64,000 nt of DNA from Takakia lepidozioides (Eukaryota; Streptophyta; Takakiopsida; Takakiales; Takakiaceae): positions 6,324,001 through 6,388,000 of the forward strand of contig CM060734.1 of the NCBI GenBank assembly GCA_030704615.1, given 5' to 3'. This document shows, piece by piece, positions 31,334 to 42,816 of this stretch (its first letter is position 1; every line of letters begins with the position of its first letter). The notes beneath the pieces were generated by a model, which ran no database searches, had not been told where the DNA came from, and saw only the letters and a program-made list of their open reading frames with translations. A program made the position numbers and the translations under genes.

Positions 31334-32660
31334 TTGTTTGCAGTGGAGGTGCAGGGAAGTACAGATGACTGGTTAGATTGGCAGTGGCCAATCAGATACT
31401 ACCTTACTCATGGTCAGTGCCCACCTAGTTATGGAAAGGAGCAGAGGAAGAGAATCGCTATCAAGGCTTTACCTTATACTATGGTAGGGGGCAGAATGTA
31501 TAAGCTAGGACCTGATGGAGTACTTAAACGATGCTTGTACCACCATGAAGTAAATAAAGTTTTGGAGGAAGTTCATAAAGGAGTGGCTGGAGGTCATTTT
31601 GGAAAAGAGACTACCAGTAGAAAGATACTACTTGCAGGTTACTGGTGGTCTACTTTGTTCAAGGATGTACACAAGTATTGTAAGAGTTGTGATGAGTGTC
31701 AGAGGCTAGGACCATTGCAGAAATCTGGGAAGATGGCTTTGCATCCTACGATGCCTATTGAACCATTTCAGAAATGGGGACTAGACTTTGTTGGACCAAT
31801 TAACCCACCAGCCAAGAATACACAGAACAAGTATATAATCACAGCCACTGATTATACTACAAAGTGGGTGGAAGCTAAAGCTCTGAGGGACAACACAGCT
31901 AAGTCCACAGCAAGGTTCCTGTATGAGAACATACTTTACAAGATTTGGCTGTCCCTTGGAATTTATCAATGACAAGGGAAGTCACTTCATTAATGAGACC
32001 ATAGAACTATTGACTAAAGAGTTCATGATTGTGCATAGGAAGAGTACAACTTATTACCCACAGGGTAATGGGCAGGCAGAGGCTACCAACAAAATACTAT
32101 GTACTATCTTGGCTAAGATAGTCAATGCAAACAAAACAGATTGGGATACAAAGTTGTTGACGGCTTTGTGGTCATACAGGACTTCATATAAAATCACCAC
32201 TAAGTATACACCATTCCAATTAGTTTATGGTATAGAAGCTTTACTTCCAGTGGAGTTCTTGTTACCTACCATGAGAACGGAATGGGGAAGGAGAATGGAA
32301 TTGGAAGATTCAATTAAGGTCAGGAAACATGAATTATATCATGTGGAAGAAGTACGTGCTGATGCAGCAGATAACATGACCAGAATTCAGATTAAGAGGA
32401 AGGATCAATTTGATGAAGGTAAACTGAAAACTTTTAAGACGGGTGATTTGGTTCTGTGGTTGCAGAAGAAGGGGAAGATTAAGGCTTAGCTTAAATCACC
32501 ATGGAAAGGACCTTATGTCATACATAAGATGTATGATAACAATACCGCCATGTTACAAACCATTAACAAAGAGATGTTGGGAAGAGTCAATGCCAATAAG
32601 TTGAAAGGATACAGTGGTATTCACGATAAACCATTGCAACACGATTTGCATACTGAAACA
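31334..32660 (+). pseudogene. Element B integrase
   Basis: The zinc-binding part [20 protein letters not shown] and [14 protein letters not shown] (HHCC) leads to the core: [15 protein letters not shown] (first Asp), then a frameshift near 31940, [16 protein letters not shown] (second Asp) and GNGQAEATNK (Glu). The C-terminal part (KTGDLVLW, then SPWKGPYVIHKMYDN and GRVNANKLKGYSG) lies beyond a TAG near 32487. There is no chromodomain. Integrase inserts element DNA at the target. Ends at TAG about 32660, where the CACAG repeats begin. Confidence 0.9.
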
Positions 32661-32759
32661 TAGACACAGCCACGGGCTGCACCGGTAATACCAATGGAGC
32701 ATGAAGCACTTGTCGTAAAGCCGAATGTGTATGGCCTGAGCGGAGAACACGGGTGTTCG

Positions 32760-32880
32760 CACAGTTATCACAGCCCACCACAACATCGCACAGCCTATCA
32801 CAGCCCATCACAGTGTCACACAGCCTATCACAGTCCACCACAGTTAGACACAGCCTGTCACAGCCTTATACAGTCCATAG
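32760..32880. repeat. CACAG minisatellite between integrase and extra ORF
   Basis: Irregular array of 10-bp units of the form CACAGCCYRT (CACAGCCTATCACAGCCCAT and so on). It is the same motif as in B's LTR (37370-37590 and inverted at 24300-24560), so two separate arrays of one repeat type lie in one element. The long ORF through it (32694-33251) is just repeat translation. Confidence 0.9.
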
Positions 32881-33636
32881 GGTCAGTGACAGGTGGACGC
32901 GGGTTAACATCAGAAAAATGGCCGTCAAGTGAAAGAGAAGTTTGGAAGTCAAACTCGGAGAATGTGCCACGCAAACAGGGGAAGTCGGAGGCATGTCTAA
33001 AAACGAACACGTGGTCACTAGGGCGAAGCACACCGCTGTGCATAAATTGCAGAAGTGGGTATCATCATGCAAGAGAACAAATTGGGCCGTCAAAGTACCT
33101 ACCCGGTACATCAGCCAAAACTATTTGTGGGCCCATTAATGCATTCGGGGAAGGGGTAACGGAACCCTTTCCGAGTACAGAAAAGAGGAATTTTACCACA
33201 TGTGCTGTCCTACTGGACATTCCAGGTGGGAATGTCCACGAAGGGGGGTAGAATAAAAAAGTTACCTATGCAGGCAACAACAAATCAAGAGTGAGAATTT
33301 CATGCGGGTGGTTCCTTCCAAGAAACAAGAACAAGAAATCGGAAGAGTTATGAGCGGAAGAGTCGGGGTGGCTCCGAATAGCCCGTGTCTCGACGGGAGG
33401 GGCAATCAAAGCTATAGCTTTGTAGCTATGGCGGATATAACAGATTACACGCTCGCTTTACTACTCACGCAGTGGCGCAAGGACGAACGAATTGAGAGTA
33501 CATTCTCTCTCACTCGATACTTGCAAGCCCCACAGGTTTACACGCTCTTACCTTCTGTGCCAACCATACCTTTATGCTCTGTGCCCTGCAAGCTTTTCTT
33601 CAGCTGTTTCAAACAAGGCCTTTTTGTTTGTCTAGA
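32881..33636. other. Non-coding spacer before B's extra ORF, with a purine tract
   Basis: No coding signal. At 33238-33248 there is GAAGGGGGG-rich sequence followed by TAGAATAAAAAAG, resembling a polypurine tract inside the element. A promoter or splice acceptor for the downstream ORF would be expected here, but I cannot point to one. Confidence 0.4.
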
Positions 33637-36600
33637 ATGAAGAGAGTGAGGGGAATGGAGGATATCAGGGTGAAGAGCACCACGATACTGCAGAAGCAAA
33701 CAATTGCTACACCGCAGGCAGTGCAGCTGCTGAGGGAGTTGCAATTGGAGGGGCTGCTACGCAAGGACTAGTCCTTGCATCATCGGCAGTATATGCTTCA
33801 ATTTCTTCAGAACTTTGAGCCTAGAATGGGAGTAACCCAGGCGAGGGGAGTAGATATAGAAATTACTCCCCAGTACCTGCAGCAATTGTTCGAATTGCCA
33901 TCGGGTCATGTGGATGTGGATGAGCACAGGGCAAGATTGCAGATAGGGAATCTGTTCCAAGAAGGGAGTTTCTTTAAGACTCAAGGTTACGCTTGCACCA
34001 AAGCCGAGTACCCAGGGCTCAGAGATGTTGGCCAAACACTGAACGTTCTGTTTGCCATGAAACAGAACCAACAGTATTTGAGCAGGTCATTCACAGAGGA
34101 GATACTGAAAGCCTTACGAGGAGAGGATGTAGCTTGGGCAGAGTTAATGTACAATGGTCTGGTGGAAGAGATGAAGAGGTTACAGGGCACTGCTGCTAAG
34201 TCTCCGATCATCGTGTCTGGCCCAGTCATTGCTCAGATTATTCTTGACTCTTGCATACTTGATGCGCGAGAACGTAAGGAGATGGGAGTGTTTGAGGCAG
34301 CAACCACTGCAATGGAGGAGCAGGGTTCTTCACATAGTGAGGGTGGACTGGTAGAGCAACTCCAGTCTAAGAGACAGAAGAGGGGTATGACTGTAGTGGC
34401 GGATCCACTGGCTTCAAGAAAGCCGCAAGATGATGTTTCCCAAGCTCTTGTGCAGGATGGGGCACAGCAGCACAGAGGGCTGTTATTACTAAAAGCACGA
34501 CCTTTGGAGAGGGAAGAAGAAGTCACTTTGGTACCACAGCCATCACAACCAATTGAATCGGTTGTCTCAGAGGTACCTCAGTTAGTACATGCTGTTCCAC
34601 CAGAGCCTATTGCTCTGGAAAAAGAAGGGTTGGACATTCCCACTACAGAGCAGGTCGTGGCAGAAATTGAGAAGGGTGACCTTCTCTATGAAAACTCTGG
34701 CTTGGTCAGGGAATCAGTGGTACCAGAGGTGCAGAGTCTGTCCAGGGAAATCCCTGCTGTGCATGTAATACCCACACCTGTGACGGAGGTACAAGTGGTA
34801 GAATATAAGGACACTGCAGCACCTGTGGAGGATGAGGTGGTTCAAGAAGAGGATCTGGTGGGGCAATGGCCTGAATGGTTGGTGAAGCATCACACTGTGG
34901 AGGATCAGGGAGAACAGCAGCAAGTTCACCATGATGACCCCCAGCACGCCATGCTTATGAGTTCCATAAGCAGGACACTCAATTTGTTGGGCACTTATGT
35001 GAAATCCCATGTTCCATCTACCCAATTGGCAGCTTTGAGGGAGGAACTCGGGAAGGAGTTTGAGACTCGAATTGCCACTGAGTGTGCTAACAAGGTAGAT
35101 GAGGAGATCAATCTCAAGTTACAACAAGAGTTGGAGGACACAAAGGCTGCCTTGCAATTGGCTAAGAGACATTTGTTTGAAGCAGGTCTCGAGCAGGACC
35201 AGTTGCATGAAGCACATAAGCAACAGTTATACCAATTGCAGGTGAAGCATGAGGGCAAGTTGCAAGAAGTGAACGTACTACATACAGAGTTGGAGGCAGT
35301 ACATCAGAGGATGACCATACAATGTGCTACACTAACAACTACTCTAGAGCAAACTGCATTAGAAGTTAACAGACAAGGGGAGAGATGTATGATGGCAGAA
35401 GCTGAGATAATAGAGCAAGGGAAACTCATTGTTGATTTGCAGGCTACAATCTGTTGCAATGAGAATACTTTCCAATAGTACAGACAGGTTGAGGCTGACC
35501 AGGAGAGGTACATCCTGGAGTTGCAAAAAACAGTCATGGTCAAAAGAAATGAACTATCTGTGGCTAACAAGGCTTGGAAGGAAGCCAATAATCTGGCTGT
35601 TGCCTATGCGGGCCTGGTTGAACCTCATGCGAAGCGCATGGAGGCTTTACAGCAACAGTTAGATGTGTACAGACTCACGGAGGAGCAGACTCTCAGGGGT
35701 GCCACACAGGACTTGGTGGATAACCACCTCATGCAGGTCTGGTTAGCCCAAGGGCCGGTAGAAGGCAAAGCACCAAGGAAGCTCACCCAGGGCGAGATGA
35801 ATGAGCTCAGATTGCAGGTGCAAAACATTGCCACAACTACTATAGACAATGTCTATAGTAGGATAGCGGAGCTACAGGAGGATGTGGAAGGCCTGCAGAC
35901 TCAAGTGGATGACTTGAGTTCAAATATTGACAAGAGAATCTTTGTTCCTGAGGAGCAGCTGATGGCTACTTATTTACATGCCAAGACTCTAATTTTTTTG
36001 TCTTCTTCGCAGGGGGTACAGGAGATGCCAGTGGTAGAAGGGCCAGTGGTACCAATACCACAGCAGGTGCCTGTGCAGGTAGCTGACCCTGTTGCTACTA
36101 CAGCAAAACCACAGCCTGAGGTATGGGGGATGCTGCTTTTAAGCCACCTATGACTCCTGCTGCACGGGAGTACAGTCGGGCTATGATTATGCCCTTCAAC
36201 CAAATTCCCATTGTGCTGGATTTGGCTTGGAAGGATTTAGTCCTCCGCAGTCGTTGGCACATTACTACCAGATCATGCGCATTTGGTTGCCAGTGACAAC
36301 TCGGACTAAGGTTCTTCCGAACAATCGACCCATTGAGGATCATCACTTTGCAAGGTACTGGTCTGAGACAGGTACCAGGCTGAAGGATAATTGCCTTCCA
36401 GGTTGTACATGGGTACATCTATACCAAGACTAAGGAGGTATCTAGTATTGTCATGGGCTGTGGATTATACTATGTTGCTTGTTTTATGGCACGTTATTAC
36501 ATTGAACAGCAGAAGATGCAATCACGATTTCTGAGTTATTCTAGTGGGGATCAATAGGTCTTACCTTCAGTGCCACCTCATATGTACATGTATGATGCAA

Positions 36601-37131
36601 AAGTTATGATGCAGAAGGATTCCCAACTTCGTTCATGGTTTAATTCGGCTTGGAACAATTTGGCAACAGAGAAATTCGGCCTTGATGATATTTTCTTTAG
36701 GGACATGAAGCCTGGAAATACTTACACTGTTCCAAAGTCATTGGCACACCTCTCACCTATACGGCCAAGGAGTTCAGGGCGTTCACTATTTTGCTTGCAA
36801 GCGCTTACAGCAAGTCGTACAGTTTAAACTTCCAGACATGGTGGGCCCACATTGTATGCCACGCAGGATTCCCGAGAAGCCACTTAAAGTTCGGCCGTTA
36901 AAACACCTAAGGGGGGATGAGGATTCTGATACTATTGGTTCTTCAAAGGACTCTTTTGACATGGCAGAGGACTATGCACTTCAAATGGCAGAGAAGAAAC
37001 GACGGGGATCTCCTATGCCTAAGAGGTTACCTCGTTATCAGCCAAAGGAGGGTCAGACATTTCTAGGTAGTGCTCAATCGCCTCCATCAGCCAGTGACAG
37101 GACTCGGGCTCGCACATGGAGTCCTTCATGA
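33637..37131 (+). pseudogene. Element B extra 3' ORF (about 1,150 codons), function unknown
   Basis: One phase runs from 33637 (MKRVRGMEDIRV) to 36153 with only two TAG stops (33769, 35476). Another frame continues from about 36125 to 37131 with two or three breaks. The N-terminal block has FEPRMGVTQARGVDIEITPQ, LQQLFELPSGHVDVDEHR, then ALRGEDVAWAELMYNGLVEE. The middle is Gln/Glu/Val-rich and acidic. Near 35000-35950 there are long heptad-like runs (for example LKLQQELEDTKAALQLAKRH), a probable coiled coil. The C-terminal part has MPFNQIPIVLDLAWKDLVLR and KFGLDDIFFRDMKPGNTYTV. I recognise no domain with a known activity. The position between integrase and LTR is where some plant elements carry env-like or other additional ORFs. 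No membrane segment is evident. Confidence 0.75.
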
Positions 37132-37209
37132 GACTCTCACCAATAGAAGGGTGCTCGCTCACAAAGGTTTGCTGATCCCAAATAGTAAACCGTGAGGACA
37201 CAGCTTTTT

Positions 37210-37223
37210 GAGAGGGGGAGGGG
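37210..37223 (+). promoter_or_regulatory. Element B polypurine tract
   Basis: GAGAGGGGGAGGGG lies 3 bp before the 3' LTR start (TGTTAGAGGG at 37227), the expected primer site for second-strand synthesis. Confidence 0.88.
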
Positions 37224-37226
37224 TAA

Positions 37227-38225
37227 TGTTAGAGGGCTGCTTGGGACTTAGACGTTTTTACGGGTTCTGTGGGGTACCCTTAATTTTTGCGCAAACTTAT
37301 GAGTGGTAGACTGAGACCAACAGGAGCCTTAGGGGTGGCAGACGCAAGCTTTAGGGGGGGTAGACAGCTTGTCACAGTCTATCACAGCCAGACACAGTCT
37401 GACACAGCCCGACACAGCTTCGCACAGCCAGTCACAGCCCGACACAGCTTTACACAGCCCGTCACAGTCTATCACAGCCAGACACAGTTTGACACAGTTT
37501 GACACAGCCCGACATAGCTTCGCACAGCCAGTCACAGCCCGACATAGCTTTACACAGCCAGCCACAGCTCGGCACAGCTTGACACAGCCTGTCACAGTGT
37601 ACATGGGGAATAGTTATCATTGACAGGGAACGACTGTGTGGGAACGACATCTGCAGAGGGAATGTGTTACTTCAGGGGTGACGGTTAGTTAGTTAGGTGG
37701 TTAGAATAGCTTGCGGGTAGATTAGGCAGGGCGGCAACAGGAAGAGGATCACTTCTTGACTAGGGCGACTTGTTCAAGAGAGGAGGAGACTTAACGGAGA
37801 GCGGAAACAGTGAAGAGGAGATGATGACTTGATTGAGGCTTAATTCATGCAAGCTGTAAAATTATACAGTAGGGTAGATTAGGGACACCATGGCATAGGC
37901 ATGATACATGATTAATCTTAATCCGATACTGAATCAATACAAACATACTGTGTAGAGAGACATGAGAGAAGCTGTGGAATGAATGCATGATTAATTGGAA
38001 CTTAGTAGATACTGAAGCAATCTGATGCTTCAGTATACACGGTAAGGTAAATTGATAACATGAAGGCAAGAAGGAATACAAATAGGAAGCACAACCATGA
38101 TTCACTAGCTGTAGGTCATGACTGATTGTTCTGAGCGGGCTGAGTGCTTAGAGATATCCAACTCTTCTATCTTGTAGTTTCCACCTCGGATAGCGAAGGG
38201 ATGGGTGAGTAAAAGCCGCTCGACA
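37227..38225 (+). mobile_element. Element B 3' LTR
   Basis: Starts TGTTAGAGGGCTGC and ends AAGCCGCTCGACA; about 999 bp. Followed by target copy GGTGT (38226-38230). The minisatellite sits in its first 360 bp, the likely U3. It agrees with 25355-26021 and, inverted, with 24300-24690. Confidence 0.95.
37370..37590. repeat. CACAG minisatellite in B's 3' LTR
   Basis: Units of 10 bp: CACAGCCAGA, CACAGTCTGA, CACAGCCCGA, CACAGCTTCG and similar, in higher-order blocks of about 100 bp. The inverted copy in the 5' LTR (24300-24560) has a different number of units. It lies in the promoter-side part of the LTR. Confidence 0.93.
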
Positions 38226-39146
38226 GGTGTGTTGACCAAGGCTCATGGTATATTGAGAGGAGAACTCAAACCACGTTGGAAGGAAAGAAGGTGACTTTTG
38301 CAGCCAAGACCCAAGGAAGGGGCATGGACCAATCAGCCTCTATCAATCTGGTAGGGGAAGGTATTTGGAAGGATGTGGGTGCAGGAAGGAAGGATGTTCC
38401 TGCAATCAACAACAAGGAAGGGGCAGATCTGATGTTCTCCTGTCCCACCATCCATGTGGTTACACGAGGAGCTCAAGCTCGAGATCAGGAGCCAATCAAG
38501 GAGCAGCCAGCATGTGTACTTGAGGAAGAACGACCAAACAATGAAGAGGGCAGCTCTGAAGAAACACCATCTCTTCAACGCTCTACAAGTGAAGAGACAG
38601 CAAGAAGGATTCAGGTGACCTCCTCATCAGGGTGCCTAGCTGGAGGCCACATGAGGGGTGAGTGTTCCACCAAGACATTTTATTCTTCAGGCAGTGATGG
38701 ATCACATCATTCAGGGCAAGAAACTTTTCCTTGTGATAAAGACATTAAAGGGGACTGGCTGCCATGGAGCACACCCACCAAAGCTGTTCAGATATCACTA
38801 TTACATGCAGCTGAAAGATGGGGGGAAGAGTCTCTCATGAGCTCTGACAATCACGGGACAACAGCTGGTAGGGAGGAAAGACAGCCTGATGTACTTGAGG
38901 ATGTGGAAGCTATGCATGCTTTATGTTTTGGAGAAGTCAATGATTATCTGACAAAGGCGGAGAGCAAGAGAGCCAGCAGGCGAGCAAGGCAATACTCCTA
39001 TCTCAAAGGGGAAGTCTACTTCAAGGGAAGGGTAGTTCCACCAAGAAAGGACAGAGAGGCAATAATCAGGGAAGTGCATAAGGCCACTGGGCACTTTGGA
39101 ATCCGAAGAACTCAAGAGGAGATATGTCGGCGATACTTCTGGCATT
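38226..39146 (+). pseudogene. Element A pol, spacer and start of integrase
   Basis: Continues the frame broken by B (FSTGG, then VLTKAHGILRGELKP), with a stop at about 38292. The overlapping frame from 38276 stays open for 290 codons. The spacer (KVTFAAKTQGRGMDQSASIN...) is acidic and Ser-rich, about 200 residues, with no domain seen. It then enters the integrase zinc region: YSYLKGEVYFKGRVVPPRKD, REVHKATGHFGIRRTQEEI (His pair), ending at a stop in YFWH. The Cys pair is in the next frame (KSCGKCQTTK). Confidence 0.82.
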
Positions 39147-40196
39147 GACAGAACGAAACTCATCAGGCAAGTGCTCAAAAGTTGTGGCAAATGTCAGACG
39201 ACCAAACAAAATGGAGTGTTACGCTCAGGTAGCTCAAGACTTCATAGCATTCCAGTAGTGGATCTGTTTTTCAGAGTTGCAATTGACACGGCAGGGCCAT
39301 TACCTATAACCAGCAGGGGCAATCAGTACTTTCTGGTAGCAATAGATCACTTTTCAAAGTGGATAGAAGCTGCACCAGTGGCAGATCATATAGCTGCTCT
39401 CACTGCCCGCTTTCTGGTGGAGGAAGTGATAGACAGGTATAGCTGCCCACACACATTGCTCACTGACAATGGCACGGAGTGGGGAGGGGAGTTTGAAGAC
39501 GCATGCCACGAATATGGTATAAAGAGGGAGCACAGTGCTCCCTACTGGCCTCAGTGTAACGGTATGGTGGAGAGGGTGATTAAGTCCCTCAAACAGAGCA
39601 TCACCACCTTGGGAGTTGGAAACGACACTAAGTGGGATCAGAATCTCTACAAAGCCTTGTTTGGTTACAGATTGGGGGTTCATGCTTCAACAGGATTCTC
39701 ACCCTATCAGGTGCTGACTGGTAGAATTCCAAGGTTGGGGATGGACAACAGGTTGCACTATCTTACAGCAACAGTAAATTTTGATGGATCTGTTGCAGAG
39801 GTTACACTTATGATGCAGCAGAAAATCCAGCTCCTCACGGAGATGAAGGCTAAGCTGCGGAAAAATGTGAAGAAAGGGCAGCGTCAGCAAGCAAAGGATT
39901 ATGAAAGGAGGCATCGAGCAGGGCATAGCTACTGCAGACTAGTGGAAAACAGCAAGGTGATGATGTTGAGGCCTGGAAAGAGGTCTTCTATGACATCCCC
40001 ATGGGAGGGACCCTATGACTTTTTGGGGTACAAGGATGCAGGAAGCACCACAAAGACAGGGGAAGCTGCACGCAGATGCATGCTTAGATATGGAGCAAAC
40101 AAGGAATGGGTAAGAAGTAGGCGGGACTTGAAACCTTTCATACCACCAGTAGGTGTTCAGCCGGTGGAGGTGGTCAGTGAGGACCCTGACAATTAA
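39096..40196 (+). pseudogene. Element A integrase core and C-terminus
   Basis: KSCGKCQTTK completes the zinc motif. Core: FFRVAIDTAGPLPITSRGNQ (first Asp), HTLLTDNGTEWGGEFEDACH (second Asp), PYWPQCNGMVERVIKSLKQS (Glu). The C-terminal part (VMMLRPGKRSSMTSPWEGPY, then YGANKEWVRSRRDLKPFIPP) resembles the usual GPY/F-like region and has no chromodomain. The frame is intact for about 350 codons, joined to the upstream part by a frameshift near 39140. It ends 20 bp before the 3' LTR. Confidence 0.92.
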
Positions 40197-40205
40197 AAAT
40201 GGAGA

Positions 40206-40225
40206 CACACTACATATGTAGTGTG
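40206..40225. repeat. Perfect 20-bp palindrome at the start of A's 3' LTR
   Basis: CACACTACAT followed by ATGTAGTGTG. The right half overlaps the LTR start (TGTAGTGTG at 40217). The left half equals the LTR end (CACACTACA). It looks like an LTR-end-to-LTR-start junction and sits where a polypurine tract should end. The purine tract here is weak (AAAAATGGAGA, 40195-40205). Confidence 0.9.
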
Positions 40226-42666
40226 AATGCAGGGGAGTAACATTAAAAAATTTGTTGTTACTTGTTCAGCTTCTGCATTTCTACAGGACAGGGGATCTGA
40301 TACCAGCGGGAAGGAATTTGAGCTATCCTTGTGAGGTTATTAGGAACAACATGGGAACATTGGGAAACGCTTGGCCAGGATATAGCCTAAGTACCTACAA
40401 TTTTTCATCCATCCATGCTTTATCATCCATGAGTATGAACGAATGGCCAGGTGTGCTTCTCATCCGAGTGATGAATGAAGTTCATCTATGCGTGATGGCA
40501 GGGAATGCCCTATGGGGTGCCATGAGCAGAAGAACGAGCAAGAGTGCGTGTAACAGGGAGTGCGGGAAGAAAAACACTTGGAGGATTTTGCTGCGGGAAA
40601 TGGAATGAGCAGGGAGAGTAGGAAGAAACACAAAGAGGAGATTCTGCTGTGAGTCAATGGTGCCGCCATCTTCGTGGTAATAATCAAATTCTGGAGGAGA
40701 TACTTGCAGGGAGATTGGGTAGCTTAGGGCTTGCTGGAGGATGATCGTACAGGGAATAGCTTGGAAGAGTTGTGCTCAAGCCAGGTGAAGGGAGGCGGTG
40801 CTGTCACTGATCTTGTGCAACCACCAAAGCCGCCATTGCCTTGATGAACATAATCATGGGAGGATGAGCTTGCAAGGGAAACGGCCAGCTGCCAGAGAAC
40901 AGGGAGGTGGGGTTGCTGGCACAATCAATGGTGAGTTAGGATGAGGAGAAGCTCGACATAACGAGCATCTGCCAGAGCGAATGAAGGATTGGCTTGTGGA
41001 TGGTGACTCAGGTTATCTGTAAGTAAGGAGGTAAAGAGTGGAATGTACAGATGCAAGAAGCTTTCAGATAATCACTGTCTTCTTGCTATAAGATCATATC
41101 AGATCTTAGGGTAGGTTTGCTTAGATAGTGAGGTAGGGTAGTTAGTTGGCAAGCTACAGGGGTGTTGCCATAGGCTGAAGCAGGGCCGTCATGACTTAAT
41201 GAACGCTGGAATTGTCAAATCCAGACGAGAAGAGGAGTTAAGGTAGCTGCTGATGGAGATGGTGAGGTGCCATTTTGGGCAGGCAGACCCACCGCTTCAC
41301 CTGGAGTATAAGACATATAAGTTCGTAGACACAAGGCTTCTTCTTTTTGGCACTTAGGAATCGTTGTTGTGAAATTTTGGTAGAGACTCTCAAACTGAGA
41401 GCGTGATGAGGACAGGAAAAAAACTTTGAAAATGGGATGGAGACTCTGGACTTCAAACCAGGATGGGGTGGAGATGAATGGATCTGATGCACATGTCTGT
41501 AGGAGTGCTGATTGAGGACAGATGTAGTTCACCCACAGTGACAAAATGCTTGATGTTTGTTTTGTTTTTGTTCCTTTGGCTTCAATATCATGAATCTACA
41601 TACAATGCGGCTTTGGGATTTTGATGATTAGATGTAAATGCAATCCAGTGTAGTTGATGTGAGCACTAGTGAGGGTTAGCTGTAATCTCTTGAAATCAGA
41701 AAGAGGAAGAGGTGGATGGCTGGATACAAAGAGTAGGGCACATTGAATGAATATGCTTGCACACTGTAAGGCAATCAGATTCCAAGTTTAATTACTAGAG
41801 GTGGATGGGGCTGCAAACTGACACTGATGTATAGTTTAGAACTGGTTCAGAGTGGACTCAGCATTTGAACTCTGTTGGTTCAAATCTAAAAGTGCAAAAG
41901 TGAGCTGTTGGGGTGTGTAGATGCAGATCTGTAGAAGGGTTGGGAACTGACTGACAAACTGGGTTGACCCTGGAGGCAAACAGTGTGAAGGGTCTGTTTT
42001 GGGTGAGAGAAAGACTGATGGAAGAGCTGATCATGTCTTGTGTGACCAAGGTTTGATTCCAAGGCTGGATTCACTGGATACATGGCTGAATGTGTTTGCA
42101 TTGCATGTAGATAGGCTGTTGGTTGGAAGAAAATGAGCCAGGGAATTTTACAGCAGGAAGGAGAGAGAAAAGGTTTGGGAAGGGAGAGAGCTGCTTAGTA
42201 AAAGGGGTAACGAGGGATGGTCAACTGGGAGATAGAGGAAAAACCATGACATCTGCAAAGAATCACTAGGCCTGTAATTCATGGCAGATCTGAGTTGCCT
42301 TTCTCTTATCAGTGATCTCATTACAAAAGGGGTTTCGACGTGTGTTGCTCAAGGGTGATGCCCACATGGGTCGCATTTAGCTCCGTCATAGGGCTGGTTG
42401 TATCACTGAAAACATCACAACAACACCATTGGTGCTGCAATTGTATAAAGATTGTGTAAATCATGAACAAGAAGGATTCAATCCCCATACATGTTTTCTC
42501 TTCCGCTGCGGCGTGAATGAGGATTTATGAACTCTGATCATGAACGATAGGAGGGAAACCCATAACCGTGTGCCGCTGGTAGATTGCTAGGTTGTTCTTT
42601 TTATTGGAAGAAGTACAGTTAGAATTACACAGAAGGGGATTTATGCCCCCTTCTTTTCACACTACA
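40217..42666 (+). mobile_element. Element A 3' LTR
   Basis: Starts TGTAGTGTGAATGCAGGGG and ends TTCTTTTCACACTACA, with 11-bp inverted ends. Followed by target copy CCTTG (42667-42671). Scattered substitutions against 18507-20942, roughly 45 by hand count. Confidence 0.95.
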
Positions 42667-42816
42667 CCTTGCAAAGGAGGTCCTGAGGACGTCTTTGATG
42701 CCGATGACAATGACCTGGCGGACAGCAACGAAGCCCTTTGATTTTTGAAATGATGAGAAGCGGAAGAGCAGTGCGGGCTCCAATAATGGAGCATCTGGGT
42801 CCCACCTACCCACCAA
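42667..42816 (-). pseudogene. CCQW-family copy 1, 5' part on the far side of element A
   Basis: On the minus strand the frame from 42816 (MVGRWDPDAPLLEPALLFRF, then SSFQKSKGFVAV and GIKDVLRTSFA) reaches the target site CCTTG. Without element A it joins directly to MSCFWNRDNCPYGGFNYAMY at 18501, in the same phase. The join TTTGCAAGGATGTCGTGC also occurs at the equivalent place in copy 2 (43234-43252), which supports a single interrupted gene. Confidence 0.68.

Larger units (their letters stand above)
24300..38225 (+). mobile_element. Element B: Ty3/gypsy retrotransposon with large extra 3' ORF, nested in A
   Basis: 5' LTR split by inversion (24690-24300 inverted, then 25355-26021); 3' LTR 37227-38225. 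The primer site follows at 26024 and a polypurine tract precedes 37227. Target duplication GGTGT. Order: leader ORF, gag, zinc-knuckle and protease ORF, reverse transcriptase, RNase H, integrase, then an unusual 3.5-kb reading frame, then the LTR. TAG stops at 30495, 30918, 33769 and 35476 and several frameshifts inactivate it. Element length is about 13.3 kb excluding the A segment caught in the inversion. Confidence 0.94.
18507..42666 (+). mobile_element. Element A: Ty3/gypsy LTR retrotransposon with nested element B
   Basis: LTRs at 18507-20942 and 40217-42666, about 2.45 kb each. Target duplication CCTTG at 18502-18506 and 42667-42671. The 3' LTR has inverted ends TGTAGTGTGAA and TTCACACTACA. 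The primer site TGGTATCAGGGC follows the 5' LTR. The internal order is leader ORF, gag with three zinc knuckles, protease, reverse transcriptase, RNase H, integrase, which is Ty3/gypsy order. Element B is inserted at the RNase H/integrase border and an inversion affects the RNase H region. TGA stops and frameshifts make A inactive. Without B the element would be about 11 kb. Confidence 0.95.

Noticed and set aside
32694-33251. 185-codon ORF
   Set aside because: Mostly translation of the CACAG minisatellite and non-coding spacer.
37329-37650. Overlapping ORFs on both strands in B's 3' LTR
   Set aside because: Open in several frames only because the 10-bp repeat lacks stops.
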